A DNA stretch of 52,948 bases from Prevotella sp. UBA2739 (GCA_002353525.1 DEJV01000069.1:306-53253), one strand, 5' to 3'. Positions 43,400 through 52,754 are shown, counted from the first letter of the stretch. Numbers and translations are program-made. The notes: generated by a model from the sequence alone, not told the origin.

Positions 43400-46300
43400 A
43401 TGGAAAGGGTCAGAAGACTCATCATAGTTGTGTTGCTTTTGTCCATCTGCACGTTCGCAGGGGCACAAAAGTTCTTCAACCTCACTGCCAATGAGGTGCG
43501 GATAGACTCTGTGCTTCCTCGTTTTGCATGCTCTATCCCACTAGGCACACATTACCAAGATTCCGTATACACCGTATCGATTGCCTATCCAGAGTTCATA
43601 CCGATGAGCCGCGATGACGTGAAGAAGGTGACACAACTCACTAGTAACCAATTAGGTGAGATGCCCGTTATCGACCAATATGTGGCTGTAGACCGCAAAC
43701 GAGGTTCGCTGGAGATATCGTTTGTGCCACTGGTATGCCGGAACGGACAATACCAGAAGCTAGTAAGCTTTATGATTGACGTAAAGGCCGTACCTGTCGG
43801 CAAGCCCCATAAAGCCAAAAGCATGACACGCGCAGGAGCAGCAGGCAATCGCTATGCCGACCACTCGGTACTAGCCTCCGGACAGTGGGCAAAGATTCGT
43901 GTTCCTGCCACAGGCATCTACCAACTCACAGAGACATTGATTAAAAAGGCCGGCTTCAGCAATCTCAATAAGGTTAGGATTTTTGGCTACGGCGGAGAAT
44001 TGCAGCCAGAAGCTCTGACCGACAGTTATCTGCGCGAAACCGACGACCTACAGGAGATTCCCACTTGCACCGTAGGCGGCCGCCGGTTGTTCTTTGGCCG
44101 CGGACCTATATCATGGCCGTCGGCCAGTTCGACCGTCCGCACACGTAATCCATATTCTGACTACGGCTATTACCTCATCACGCAAGACGACACCGAGCCT
44201 CTGCAAATAGACAGTACCACATTCGTCAATACCTATTATCCCTCACTCAACGATTATCATGTGCTCTACGAGAAAGATGAGTTTGCATGGTATGAGGGCG
44301 GCAGAAACCTCTATGAGGCTGCAGCCATCGAGGCTGGACAGTCGAAGACCTATACCCTGCAGACCCACGGGCAGACCACAAATGGCACCATCCGTGTGGT
44401 ACTGAGCACTTCCAGCGCCGCCACTGCCACCGTAGAACTGAATGGAGAGCAGTTGGGTGTGCAGAGCATGTCGACAAGCAGCCAGTATGACCACGCCGCA
44501 GAGTCGTCCGTCACTTATCAAGTAAGAAACTTGCAGGCTGAAAATCAACTGATTATCAAAACATCTTCGAACTCCACATCTGTCCGTCTGGACTATATTG
44601 CCATTGCCCTCGACACCCCCAAACCGCTAAGTCTGAGCGCATCAGCATTCGAGAGTCCCGAATATGTTTACAACATCACGAATCAGGACCACCATGCCGA
44701 CGAAGCCTGCGACATGATTATCATCGTGCCACTGACAGGAAAACTGACGGCTCAGGCTGAGCGCATCAAGCAGATGCACGAGCAGCGCGACGGACTGTCG
44801 GTGCGCATCGTACCTGCCGACGAACTGTATAATGAGTTCTCCAGCGGCACACCCGACGCCAATGCTTATCGCCGCTACATGAAAATGCTCTACGACCGTG
44901 CTGAAAGCGATGCTGAGATGCCCAAGTACCTGCTGCTTTTCGGCGATTGCGCATGGGACAACCGCATGCACACCACGGCATGGACAGGCTATACTCCCGA
45001 CGATTTCCTGCTTTGCTATGAGAGTGAGAACTCTTACAGCAGCACCTATTGCTATGTGTCGGAAGACTATTTCTGCCTGCTCGACGATGGCGAGACGCTT
45101 CTTACAGGCGGCAGCTATCGCGGCAAGCCCGATATTGCCGTTGGCCGCTTCCCCGTCAGGAATGCCGACCAGGCCAAGGTGCTGACCGACAAGACGCTGG
45201 CCTATGTGGAAAACAAGAATGCCGGCACATGGCAAAACACCGTGATGTTCATGGGCGACGACGGCAACAACAACCAGCACATGTACGATGCTAACAAGGC
45301 CGCAGGCATCGTGGCCGAACTGAATCCAGGCATTCTGGAGAAGAAAGTGATGTGGGATGCCTACACCCGCGAGGTATCGTCGACAGGAGCCACCTATCCG
45401 GAAGTGACAAAAGCCATCACCCTGCAGCAACAGGCTGGTGCGCTGATCATGGACTATTGCGGCCACGGACGCGCTGACCAGCTGTCGCATGAGATGGTTA
45501 TCGGCCTTTCTCATTTTGACAGTTTCACCAATGCCAACCTGCCCTTGTGGATTACGGCCTCGTGCGACATCATGCCCTTTGATAGTCAGACCGATAATAT
45601 AGGTGAGGCAGCCCTGCTGAATGAGAAAGGCGGAGCCGTTGCTTTCTTCGGAACCACCCGCACAGTGTACCAAGACCGTAACCAGCTGATCAACAATGCC
45701 TTCTTGCGCAATCTGTTTACGCCCGACAACGGAGCGTATATCACCATCGGAGAGGCACAACGCAGGGCAAAGAACGACTTGGTGGACGGTTATATTTACG
45801 ACCCCTACGACCCGAGAAATCCCAAATACGACACCACGCAAAACAAGTTGCAATACTCCCTGCTGGGCGATCCGGCCTTGCAACTGAACATCCCGACACT
45901 AACGGTCGTTGTCGATGCCATCAACAACGAGCCCGTAACCAGCGAGAGCATGGCTACGCTGAGAGCCGGCCAAGTGGCTGTAGTGAGCGGACACGTTGAG
46001 CGCAACGGACAGCTGCTGAGCGACTTCAACGGCACCGTGACCGCTACCGTGCGCGACTCAGAGGAAGAGATCACTTGCAAACTGAACAACACCACGACCG
46101 AAGGGGCGCAGACGCCATTCGTATATAAAGACCGGACCAAGACGCTCTTCAGCGGTTCTGACGAGGTGAAAGACGGAAAGTTCACCTTCAGTTTTGCAGT
46201 TCCCATGGACATTAACTATACCGAAGGCACAGGACTGATGAACCTCTTCGCCGTGAGCAGCGACCACCAGCTGTCCGGAAACGGCTGTTGTGAGCGTTTC

Positions 46301-46996
46301 AAGCTAGGCAGCACCGACGTGATGAGCAACGACTCCATAGGGCCGTCGGTGTATTGCTATCTCAACTCCCCATCGTTCACCAATGGAGGCGATGTGAACA
46401 GCACCCCTTATTTCGTGGCAGAAATAACCGACAAAGACGGCATCAACACCACTGGCAACGGCATCGGCCACGACCTGGAGCTGGTCATTGACGGCCAAAC
46501 AGCCATGACCTACAATCTGAACAGCAACTTCCAGTACGATTTTGGCAGCTACACCAGCGGCACTACCTATTATAGTCTGCCGCAACTGACGGCAGGCAAG
46601 CACTACCTCACGTTCAGGGCTTGGGATGTGCTGAACAATGCGACCACCACCGAGCTGACATTCAATGTGGTGAAAGGGCTGGAACCCAACTGCTTCGGCG
46701 TGAGCTGTACGAAAAACCCCGCCACCAGCGAGACCACCTTTATCATCAGTCACGACCGCACAGGCAGCCAACTGGATGTGGAGCTGGAAGTGTTCGACTT
46801 TGCCGGGCGCCTGCTGTGGCGGCACAATGAGACCGGAGTGCCCGCGACAGGCACCTATACGCTCGACTGGAATCTCACAACCGATGGCGGCAGCCGCCTG
46901 CAGACAGGAGTTTACCTCTACCGTGTACGCATCAGCAGCGACGGCAGTTCGCAGGCTTCGAAAGCACAGAAATTAATCATCATAGGCAATAAATAA
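43400..46996 (+). CDS. porU: PorU, type IX secretion C-terminal signal peptidase
   Basis: The 1198-residue gingipain-like (C25) protein removes the C-terminal sorting domain of type IX cargo at the cell surface and links cargo to A-LPS. It has a signal peptide (~1-22), an N-terminal beta-rich domain, and a C25 catalytic domain with His689 (DYCGHGRADQL) and Cys722 (WITASCDIMPF). The 33-residue spacing equals that in RgpB and PorU. It ends in a C-terminal domain of the type IX kind (FDFAGRLLW ... LQTGVYLYRVRI), which PorU is known to keep. porV follows after 25 nt. Its presence means the organism has a type IX system, with the C10 peptidase at 14250-15917 a likely cargo. Confidence 0.95.
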   Translation: MERVRRLIIVVLLLSICTFAGAQKFFNLTANEVRIDSVLPRFACSIPLGTHYQDSVYTVSIAYPEFIPMSRDDVKKVTQLTSNQLGEMPVIDQYVAVDRKRGSLEISFVPLVCRNGQYQKLVSFMIDVKAVPVGKPHKAKSMTRAGAAGNRYADHSVLASGQWAKIRVPATGIYQLTETLIKKAGFSNLNKVRIFGYGGELQPEALTDSYLRETDDLQEIPTCTVGGRRLFFGRGPISWPSASSTVRTRNPYSDYGYYLITQDDTEPLQIDSTTFVNTYYPSLNDYHVLYEKDEFAWYEGGRNLYEAAAIEAGQSKTYTLQTHGQTTNGTIRVVLSTSSAATATVELNGEQLGVQSMSTSSQYDHAAESSVTYQVRNLQAENQLIIKTSSNSTSVRLDYIAIALDTPKPLSLSASAFESPEYVYNITNQDHHADEACDMIIIVPLTGKLTAQAERIKQMHEQRDGLSVRIVPADELYNEFSSGTPDANAYRRYMKMLYDRAESDAEMPKYLLLFGDCAWDNRMHTTAWTGYTPDDFLLCYESENSYSSTYCYVSEDYFCLLDDGETLLTGGSYRGKPDIAVGRFPVRNADQAKVLTDKTLAYVENKNAGTWQNTVMFMGDDGNNNQHMYDANKAAGIVAELNPGILEKKVMWDAYTREVSSTGATYPEVTKAITLQQQAGALIMDYCGHGRADQLSHEMVIGLSHFDSFTNANLPLWITASCDIMPFDSQTDNIGEAALLNEKGGAVAFFGTTRTVYQDRNQLINNAFLRNLFTPDNGAYITIGEAQRRAKNDLVDGYIYDPYDPRNPKYDTTQNKLQYSLLGDPALQLNIPTLTVVVDAINNEPVTSESMATLRAGQVAVVSGHVERNGQLLSDFNGTVTATVRDSEEEITCKLNNTTTEGAQTPFVYKDRTKTLFSGSDEVKDGKFTFSFAVPMDINYTEGTGLMNLFAVSSDHQLSGNGCCERFKLGSTDVMSNDSIGPSVYCYLNSPSFTNGGDVNSTPYFVAEITDKDGINTTGNGIGHDLELVIDGQTAMTYNLNSNFQYDFGSYTSGTTYYSLPQLTAGKHYLTFRAWDVLNNATTTELTFNVVKGLEPNCFGVSCTKNPATSETTFIISHDRTGSQLDVELEVFDFAGRLLWRHNETGVPATGTYTLDWNLTTDGGSRLQTGVYLYRVRISSDGSSQASKAQKLIIIGNK

Positions 46997-47021
46997 GCCT
47001 TATCTACGTTCATAAATAGTG

Positions 47022-48212
47022 ATGAATAAGCAAATTAGACCATTTTTAAGCATAATAGTGATGTTGCTGAGCGCAACAATAGCTATGGCACAGGACGATA
47101 AAACGGAGATGTTCAACCCCGTGAACTACTCTGTCACCTCGCAGATGATTGCTCCCGACGCACGTGCCGCTGGTATGGGCGACGTAGGTGCCGCCACCGA
47201 CCCTGATGTCAACTCACAGTTCTGGAACCCGGCCAAGTATCCATTCACCATCAGCCGTGCCGGCGTAGCCCTCAACTACACGCCGTGGCTGCGCCAGTTG
47301 GTAAGCGATATCGACCTGGCCAACCTGTCTGGTTACTACCGCATTGGCGACTACAGCGCCATTTCGGGTTCGCTGCGCTACTTCTCGCTGGGTGAGGTGA
47401 TGACCAATTGGAACGGCGGCGACGACTATTCGAACGCCGAGACCATCAATCCCTACGAGATGTCTATCGATGTGGCTTACTCGCTCATGCTCAGCGAGAA
47501 ATTCTCCATTGCGGCAGGAGTGCGCTGGATCTACTCCGACCTGACCTACGACTACCACGACGACACGTCGCCCGGCTCTGCTTTCGCTGCCGATCTGGCC
47601 TGCTATTACAACAACTACATCACGCTGGGCAGCCGCGAGTGCCAGTTGGGTGCCGGCCTCAACATCAGCAACATTGGTAGCAAGATTTCGTTTGGCGGCG
47701 ACGACAACAGCGAGTTCATCCCCACCAACCTGCGTCTGGGTGCCGCACTGATGGTTCCCGTCGACGAGTACAACCGCTTTACCATTGCCGCCGACGCCAA
47801 CAAACTGCTCGTGCCCACTTATCCTAAGCGCATGGACGATGAGACCGAAGAGGACTATATCTCACGCGTGCAGCGCGACTATTACGACATCAGCTCCATC
47901 AACGGTATCTTCAAGAGCTTCAGCGATGCCCCCAACGGTTTTAAAGAAGAGATGCAGGAGATTCAGTGGAGTGTAGGTGCAGAGTATATCTACCACGACC
48001 AGTTCTCCATCCGCGCCGGATACCACCACGAGAGCGCCAACAAGGGTAACCGCAAATACTTCACCGTGGGTGCAGGCTTCAGGATGAGTGTGTTCTCACT
48101 CGATGCCGGTTATGTCATCGCCACCGCCAAGAGCAATCCGCTCGACCAGACGCTGCGCTTCTCGTTGTCGTTCGACATGGATGGCATCAAAGACCTTTTC
48201 CATAGGAAGTAA
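47022..48212 (+). CDS. porV: PorV (LptO), type IX secretion outer-membrane shuttle protein
   Basis: The 396-residue protein starts at ATG 47022 (a GTG one codon earlier is less likely). It has a signal peptide (~1-24) and a FadL-like 14-strand barrel; the family motif region is APDARAAGMGDVGAATDPDV followed by SQFWNPAKYPF. PorV takes cargo from the SprA translocon and delivers it to PorU. It directly follows porU, as in many Bacteroidota, and precedes ispF by 21 nt. Confidence 0.95.
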   Translation: MNKQIRPFLSIIVMLLSATIAMAQDDKTEMFNPVNYSVTSQMIAPDARAAGMGDVGAATDPDVNSQFWNPAKYPFTISRAGVALNYTPWLRQLVSDIDLANLSGYYRIGDYSAISGSLRYFSLGEVMTNWNGGDDYSNAETINPYEMSIDVAYSLMLSEKFSIAAGVRWIYSDLTYDYHDDTSPGSAFAADLACYYNNYITLGSRECQLGAGLNISNIGSKISFGGDDNSEFIPTNLRLGAALMVPVDEYNRFTIAADANKLLVPTYPKRMDDETEEDYISRVQRDYYDISSINGIFKSFSDAPNGFKEEMQEIQWSVGAEYIYHDQFSIRAGYHHESANKGNRKYFTVGAGFRMSVFSLDAGYVIATAKSNPLDQTLRFSLSFDMDGIKDLFHRK

Positions 48213-48233
48213 AAACATACTGGCAGAAAAGAT

Positions 48234-48716
48234 ATGAAAATAAGAGTAGGATTCGGTTACGACGTTCATCAGCTTGTCGAAGGACGGGCATTGTGGATGG
48301 GCGGCATCAAGATTGACCACCGTCTGGGACTGTTGGGCCACAGCGACGCCGATGTGCTGCTGCATGCCATCTGCGACGCACTGCTCGGAGCAGCCAACAT
48401 GCGAGATATTGGCTATCATTTTCCCGACACATCGGCCGAAACCGACGGCATGGACAGTAAAATCATCCTGCGCGACACCATCAAACTGATTGCCACCAAA
48501 GGCTACAAACTGGGAAATATCGACGCCACCATTTGTGCCGAGCGCCCCAAGATGAACCCGCACATCCCTGCCATGAAAAAATGTATGGCCGAGATTATCG
48601 GTTGCGACATTGACGATATCTCCATCAAAGCCACTACCACCGAGCGTCTGGGCTTCACCGGCCGCGAGGAAGGCATTGCCGCCTATGCCACGGTGCTGAT
48701 AGAGAAAGCCGACTAG
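48234..48716 (+). CDS. ispF: 2-C-methyl-D-erythritol 2,4-cyclodiphosphate synthase
   Basis: The 160-residue IspF converts CDP-methylerythritol 2-phosphate to the cyclodiphosphate in the MEP isoprenoid pathway. Motifs are RVGFGYDVHQ (metal ligands Asp10 and His12), LLGHSDADVLLHAICDALLGA, and the C-terminal KATTTERLGFTGREEGI. Length is normal for this trimeric cytoplasmic enzyme. It is the last gene after porU-porV. Confidence 0.98.
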   Translation: MKIRVGFGYDVHQLVEGRALWMGGIKIDHRLGLLGHSDADVLLHAICDALLGAANMRDIGYHFPDTSAETDGMDSKIILRDTIKLIATKGYKLGNIDATICAERPKMNPHIPAMKKCMAEIIGCDIDDISIKATTTERLGFTGREEGIAAYATVLIEKAD

Positions 48717-48720
48717 GTTT

Positions 48721-48885
48721 TAGAAGCAAGAAGTAAGAGGCAAGAAGCAAGAAAGTAAGAAGCAAGAAGCAAGAGATATGTCTTACAAATGAGTGTGTAC
48801 TCAAGAGTAAAGTCTATTCTCTTGCTTCTTGCTTCTTACTTTCTTGCTTCTAAAAGAGCTTCTTGCCTCTTACTTTCTTGCTTCT
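48721..48885. repeat. 33-bp perfect inverted repeat of degenerate GAAGCAAGAAG words
   Basis: 48743-48775 and 48819-48851 are perfectly inverted over 33 nt with a 43-nt loop. Both arms consist of AGAAGCAAGAAGTAAGAGGC-type words, and the right arm continues with a second copy to 48885 after a short insertion. As RNA it makes one long stem and probably protects or ends the porU-porV-ispF transcript. Confidence 0.8.
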
Positions 48886-48922
48886 AAATTTACGGATTGC
48901 AGGATTCTGACAACAGATCCTG

Positions 48923-49126
48923 AAAAAAAATTAAACGCTGATACTCATCATCGAGCACCAGCGTTCAGCCTATGTTTAACTAAAAATCCTTTTCAAACTA
49001 AATGGGAGCCTCGCGGTCCACCATTGTCATCCATAACGAAAGCAATCTTGTTAAACTTACCTTAAATCTAAATAACTAAAAACCTAAATCTATTACTACT
49101 AACCTAAACAATCTATTAACCTTTTG
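48923..49126 (-). ncRNA. Probable small RNA or sORF transcript of about 200 nt
   Basis: Leftward, a TACCTTTG promoter word (49140-49133) is followed after about 200 nt by a clear intrinsic terminator: AACGCTG (48965-48959) pairs with CAGCGTT (48940-48934). The stem extends inward through GTGCTC/GAGTAT with G-U pairs, loop GATGAT, and then TAATTTTTTTT. Between them lies no normal gene. One 13-codon frame (49034-48993) encodes MDDNGGPRGSHLV. Either an sRNA or a tiny peptide gene fits. Confidence 0.5.
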
Positions 49127-49132
49127 ACGATG

Positions 49133-49140
49133 CAAAGGTA
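49133..49140 (-). promoter_or_regulatory. Promoter -7 box of the small RNA
   Basis: The minus strand reads TACCTTTG then CA, matching TAnnTTTG. Twenty nt upstream is GTTG, close to TTTG. The start point would be near 49126. Confidence 0.5.
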
Positions 49141-49341
49141 CAACGATTTTCGATTCCCTGCAACACATTTCACCTACTTTATCTTTTTTTTGCCTTCTTT
49201 CTTGACTTAAATCAAAGTCTGTGTACGTAAACAGCATGATTTCCGCCTTAAAATGAGGCACAACTAGGGCTTTCATCATCCAACACCCATCATGCCAAGC
49301 CTGCCTATGAGATGGAAATAGAAAGAAAAGCGAGCTTTCGT

Positions 49342-49372
49342 TTTGCTTTTCTCTCATTTTTTTGTAACTTTG
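49342..49372 (+). promoter_or_regulatory. Promoter of the acyltransferase-GT4-GT2 operon
   Basis: TTTG (49342-49345), 19 nt and TAACTTTG (49365-49372) match the consensus. The start point near 49379 leaves a leader of about 15 nt to ATG 49394, which supports that start codon. Confidence 0.65.
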
Positions 49373-49393
49373 CCACATATAGCCAATATATGT

Positions 49394-49969
49394 ATGAATA
49401 AGTACACTCAGTTTACGCTTTTGTCGCTCTCCACATTGCGCATGGTGCCGCACATCCTCTGCTATCTGTGGTTCAAGAAGAGAGTTGACCCCGACCTGGC
49501 CTGCTATTCAGCCGACAAGCCGGGTGTACTGACTTTTATCAAGGTGTCCACACGCCAGCGCGTATTCCGCAATTTGTTTTATTACAGGCTGGGCGAATAC
49601 CGCTCGGTGTTCATCAAGTGGCTGCTGCCACCCGAGCCTTCTCTCTATATCACCTGCCCGCATATCGGCCGCGGCTGCCATTTTGAGCACAACTACTCCA
49701 CCTATTTAAATGCCGACAGCATTGGCGATGACTTCTATTGCCTGCACTTGGTGACGCTTGGAAACGGCAAGAACGGACGGCCCACCATAGGCAACCACGT
49801 GTCGGTGTACACTGGTGCCAGCATCTTTGGCGGCATCCACATTGGCGACAATGTGGTCATCGGTGCCGGAACCGTGGTCATGAAGGATGTTCCGTCGGGA
49901 TGTACCGTAGTAGGCAATCCTGCCCGCATCGTGAAGCGCGACGGACTGTCTGTGAACGAAAAACTATAG
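49394..49969 (+). CDS. Serine acetyltransferase-like hexapeptide-repeat acyltransferase
   Basis: The product has 191 residues from ATG 49394; an open frame extends upstream to a TTG at 49343, but that lies inside the promoter. The C-terminal ~100 residues are a left-handed beta-helix with hexapeptide repeats (IGDDFYCLHLVTLGNG, TIGNHVSVYTGASIFGGIHI, VVIGAGTVVMKDVPSG, VVGNPARIVKR), as in CysE-type and polysaccharide O-acetyltransferases. The N-terminal part lacks the full CysE helical domain. Since two glycosyltransferase genes follow (7 nt, then overlap), it most likely acetylates a surface polysaccharide sugar rather than serine. Confidence 0.82.
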   Translation: MNKYTQFTLLSLSTLRMVPHILCYLWFKKRVDPDLACYSADKPGVLTFIKVSTRQRVFRNLFYYRLGEYRSVFIKWLLPPEPSLYITCPHIGRGCHFEHNYSTYLNADSIGDDFYCLHLVTLGNGKNGRPTIGNHVSVYTGASIFGGIHIGDNVVIGAGTVVMKDVPSGCTVVGNPARIVKRDGLSVNEKL

Positions 49970-49976
49970 TCTGCGT

Positions 49977-51251
49977 ATGAGAGTATTGATAGTCAACACA
50001 AGCGAAAAGACCGGCGGTGCGGCCGTAGCTGCCAACCGGTTGATGGACGCGCTGAACAACAACGGCGTGAAGGCCAAGATGCTGGTCAGAGACAAGCTTA
50101 CCGACCGTCTGACGGTCATCGGTCTGCGACAGTCGTGGCGCCAACGCTGGAATTTTCTGTGGGAGCGCTGGTGCGTGTTCTGGCATCTGCATGGCCGTCG
50201 GCAGCACCTTTTCGAGATAGACATGGCCAATATGGGCAGCGACATCACACGGCTGCCCGAGTTTCAGGAGGCCGACGTGATACATCTGCACTGGATTAAC
50301 CAGGGCATGCTGTCGCTGCGCAACATCAGAAAGATACTTGATTCGGGCAAGGCTGTGGTGTGGACCATGCACGATTTGTGGCCGGCCTCGTCGCTATGCC
50401 ATTATGCGCGCACCTGCAATAAGTTTAAGTCGCATTGCCAATTCTGCCCGTTACTGCCCGGCGGCGGTTCAGAAGACGACCTTTCCTCCACCGTATGGAA
50501 CCGTAAAGTGCGCATGCTGAAAGACCGGAGCATACATTTCGTGACGTGCAGCCGCTGGCTGGCTGGCGAGGCCAAGAAGAGCGCACTGCTGAAGGGACAG
50601 CACATCTACAACGTTCCCAACCCTATCGACACCCGCATCTTCCGTCCTCTTGAAAAAAAGAAAGCCCGCCACGACTGCGGTCTGCCCTACAACAAGCGCT
50701 ACATCTTGTTCGTCTCGCAACGGGTCACCGACGAGCGCAAAGGCATGGACTATTTTGTGACGGCCGTAGACAAGCTGGTTGAGGCGCACCCCGAAATGAA
50801 AGAGACCACGGGCATAGCCATCCTGGGCGGCCACTCCGAAGAGTTTGAGCACCGCCTGGCCCTGCCCGTCTATCCATTAGGATATGTCAACGACGAGCGG
50901 CAGATCGTGAACATCTACAATGCCGCCAGCCTGTTTGTCCTCCCGTCGCTCGAGGACAATCTGCCCAACACCATCATGGAGGCCATGGCCTGCGGAGTGC
51001 CTTGCGCCGGATTCAAGGTGGGCGGCATACCCGAAATGATTGACCATCGCCGCAATGGCTATGTGGCCGAGTTCCGCAATGCCGACGACCTGGCCACTGG
51101 AATGTATTGGGTACTTGACGTTTGCAACTATCAGAAAGTGAGCAACGAAGCCGTCACGAAAGTGGCTCACAGCTATTCGCAGACCAACATTGCCCTACGA
51201 TATATAGAGGTATACAACGAGGCATTAGCCCTGAAACACTATAAGTTATGA
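49977..51251 (+). CDS. GT4-family glycosyltransferase
   Basis: The 424-residue GT-B fold enzyme has the N-terminal Gly motif VNTSEKTGGAAVAANRLMDA, the linker WTMHDLWPASSLCHYA and a Cys-rich patch (CNKFKSHCQFCPLLPGGG). The C-terminal E-x7-E motif PSLEDNLPNTIMEAMACGVP marks GT4. The HDLWP and Cys pattern is common in Bacteroidota polysaccharide transferases. It adds a sugar to a growing surface or exopolysaccharide on the cytoplasmic side. Its stop overlaps the start of the GT2 gene (ATGA), so the two are translated together. Confidence 0.92.
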   Translation: MRVLIVNTSEKTGGAAVAANRLMDALNNNGVKAKMLVRDKLTDRLTVIGLRQSWRQRWNFLWERWCVFWHLHGRRQHLFEIDMANMGSDITRLPEFQEADVIHLHWINQGMLSLRNIRKILDSGKAVVWTMHDLWPASSLCHYARTCNKFKSHCQFCPLLPGGGSEDDLSSTVWNRKVRMLKDRSIHFVTCSRWLAGEAKKSALLKGQHIYNVPNPIDTRIFRPLEKKKARHDCGLPYNKRYILFVSQRVTDERKGMDYFVTAVDKLVEAHPEMKETTGIAILGGHSEEFEHRLALPVYPLGYVNDERQIVNIYNAASLFVLPSLEDNLPNTIMEAMACGVPCAGFKVGGIPEMIDHRRNGYVAEFRNADDLATGMYWVLDVCNYQKVSNEAVTKVAHSYSQTNIALRYIEVYNEALALKHYKL

Positions 51252-52018
51252 TTCAGTTTACGATTGTTACGGTCACCTACAATGCTGCTGCCGTGCTGAA
51301 ACCGACCACCGACAGCGTGCTCATGCAAAGCTATGCCCATGTGGAGCATCTGATTATCGACGGAGCCTCTACCGACCGTACGGTTGAGATGGCAGAAGCG
51401 TACAAAGCAGCATCGGACGCATCGGCCAACGGCCACCACGTGAGCATCACATCCGAGCCCGACAAAGGACTGTATGATGCCATGCAAAAGGGACTTGACA
51501 GAGCCAGTGGCGACTATGTGTGCTTCCTCAATGCCGGTGACAGGCTGCCCAATGCCGACACCCTGCTGATGATAGCCGACAAAGTGGACAACGAGCGCAT
51601 GCCAGGAGTGCTGTATGGCGACACCGATATTGTTGACGGCGAGGGCAATTATCTGTTCCGCCGGCGGCTTACTCCGCCCGAGAAGCTGACGTGGCACTCG
51701 TTCCGGCAGGGCATGGTGGTGTGCCATCAAGCCTTTTATGCCCGTACCGACATGGCCAAAAGGGTGGCTTACGATCAGCAATTCCGCTATTCGGCCGATG
51801 TAGACTGGTGCATCCGGGTGATGAAAGAGTGTGAGAAAGAAGGCCTTGAACTGAAAAACCTGCACACCACCATCGTGAACTACATGCAAGAGGGACAGTC
51901 AACCATTCACCACAAAGCCTCTCTTCGTGAGCGTTTCCGCATCATGGTTCGCCATTATGGCTGGTTGTCTACCATCATCATGCATGCATGGTTTGCTATC
52001 AGGCAGGTATATAGATAG
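51248..52018 (+). CDS. GT2-family glycosyltransferase (WcaA-like)
   Basis: The 256-residue GT-A fold enzyme has an N-terminal TIVTVTYNAAAVLKPTTDSV, nucleotide-sugar motif IIDGASTDRT, SEPDKGLYDAMQKGL, the acidic LNAGDRLP in place of DxD, and SADVDWCIRVM. These are typical of GT2 enzymes of colanic-acid WcaE/WcaA type. It overlaps the GT4 gene by four nt and ends the small polysaccharide group. The acceptor is unknown. Confidence 0.92.
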   Translation: MIQFTIVTVTYNAAAVLKPTTDSVLMQSYAHVEHLIIDGASTDRTVEMAEAYKAASDASANGHHVSITSEPDKGLYDAMQKGLDRASGDYVCFLNAGDRLPNADTLLMIADKVDNERMPGVLYGDTDIVDGEGNYLFRRRLTPPEKLTWHSFRQGMVVCHQAFYARTDMAKRVAYDQQFRYSADVDWCIRVMKECEKEGLELKNLHTTIVNYMQEGQSTIHHKASLRERFRIMVRHYGWLSTIIMHAWFAIRQVYR

Positions 52019-52118
52019 TTGACGAGTTGACAAGTTGGTTTTGATGTAGTTGCAGCACGGAAGTTGATGACTATTTGAATAATGTGTCCATCTTCGAGTT
52101 AAAAAAAATGTGTAAATA

Positions 52119-52150
52119 TTTGTGGATTTTGTAATTTTTCTTTATATTTG
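52119..52150 (+). promoter_or_regulatory. Promoter of the outer-membrane barrel gene
   Basis: TTTG (52119-52122), 20 nt and TATATTTG (52143-52150) match the Bacteroidota consensus perfectly, with the same spacing as the SusC1 promoter. The leader is about 32 nt. Confidence 0.75.
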
Positions 52151-52188
52151 CAAAAAATTATTGTTCAACCCTTAATAATAAAGAAAAA

Positions 52189-52689
52189 ATGAAAAAATTA
52201 ATCCTATCTTTATGTGTTGCGCTCTTTAGTCTTAGTGCATCAGCTCAATCGGCCGGTGATTTGTATGTAGGGACAAATCTTTCCTATGGCTTTGACATGG
52301 AAATGCTAGGAATTGGTCCGAAGTTACAGTATAACTTTACCGATGCCATCCGTGGTGAGGCTGCATTCAACTATTACTTTGAGAAGGACAATGTGACTTG
52401 TTGGGACATTCAGGCCAACGCCCATTATCTCTTTGGTCTCACCGACAAGATTAAGGTTTATCCCTTGGCAGGTATTGGTTATATGAAAGCGAAAGTAGAC
52501 GTGCCCGACGTAGAGTACGGAGGAGTGAAAGTTTCTGGTTCTGCTTCCGATGGAGACGTATTCTTCAATCTCGGTGGCGGTGCACAGTGTAATATTACAG
52601 AAACGATATTCCTTAATTGTGATTTGAAATATCAGTTTAAGGACGATGGCCAGTTGTGCTTCTCAGTAGGCATTGGTTTCAAATTGTAA
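52189..52689 (+). CDS. Small outer-membrane beta-barrel protein
   Basis: The 166-residue protein has a signal peptide (MKKLILSLCVALFSLSASAQ) and about eight amphipathic strands ending in FSVGIGFKL, with alternating aromatic residues and a terminal hydrophobic strand as in OmpX/OmpA-type barrels (outer membrane protein beta-barrel domain). Its role is unknown. It has its own strong promoter and terminator and so forms a single-gene unit. AT-rich codons near the start differ slightly from the GC-richer neighbours. Confidence 0.85.
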   Translation: MKKLILSLCVALFSLSASAQSAGDLYVGTNLSYGFDMEMLGIGPKLQYNFTDAIRGEAAFNYYFEKDNVTCWDIQANAHYLFGLTDKIKVYPLAGIGYMKAKVDVPDVEYGGVKVSGSASDGDVFFNLGGGAQCNITETIFLNCDLKYQFKDDGQLCFSVGIGFKL

Positions 52690-52719
52690 TAGGGCAAGCA
52701 ACAACATATACTATAAATG

Positions 52720-52754
52720 GCCGCAAGGATGCGAATCCTTGCGGCTTTCTTTTT
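52720..52754 (+). terminator. Intrinsic terminator of the barrel gene
   Basis: GCCGCAAGGAT (52720-52730), loop GCGA, ATCCTTGCGGC (52735-52745), then TTTCTTTTT. The 11-bp perfect stem and U-run make a textbook terminator 31 nt after the stop codon. Confidence 0.9.

Larger units (their letters stand above)
48717..49393. other. Gene-free region of 680 nt after ispF
   Basis: It contains a long inverted repeat (48721-48885), a probable leftward small RNA with its own promoter and terminator (48923-49140), and the promoter of the acyltransferase gene (49342-49372). A leftward open frame at 49076-49453 overlaps these signals and is not taken as a gene. Confidence 0.65.

Noticed and set aside
49076..49453. 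125-codon leftward open frame
   Set aside because: It overlaps the acyltransferase start, its promoter and the small-RNA promoter, and shows no family signs.
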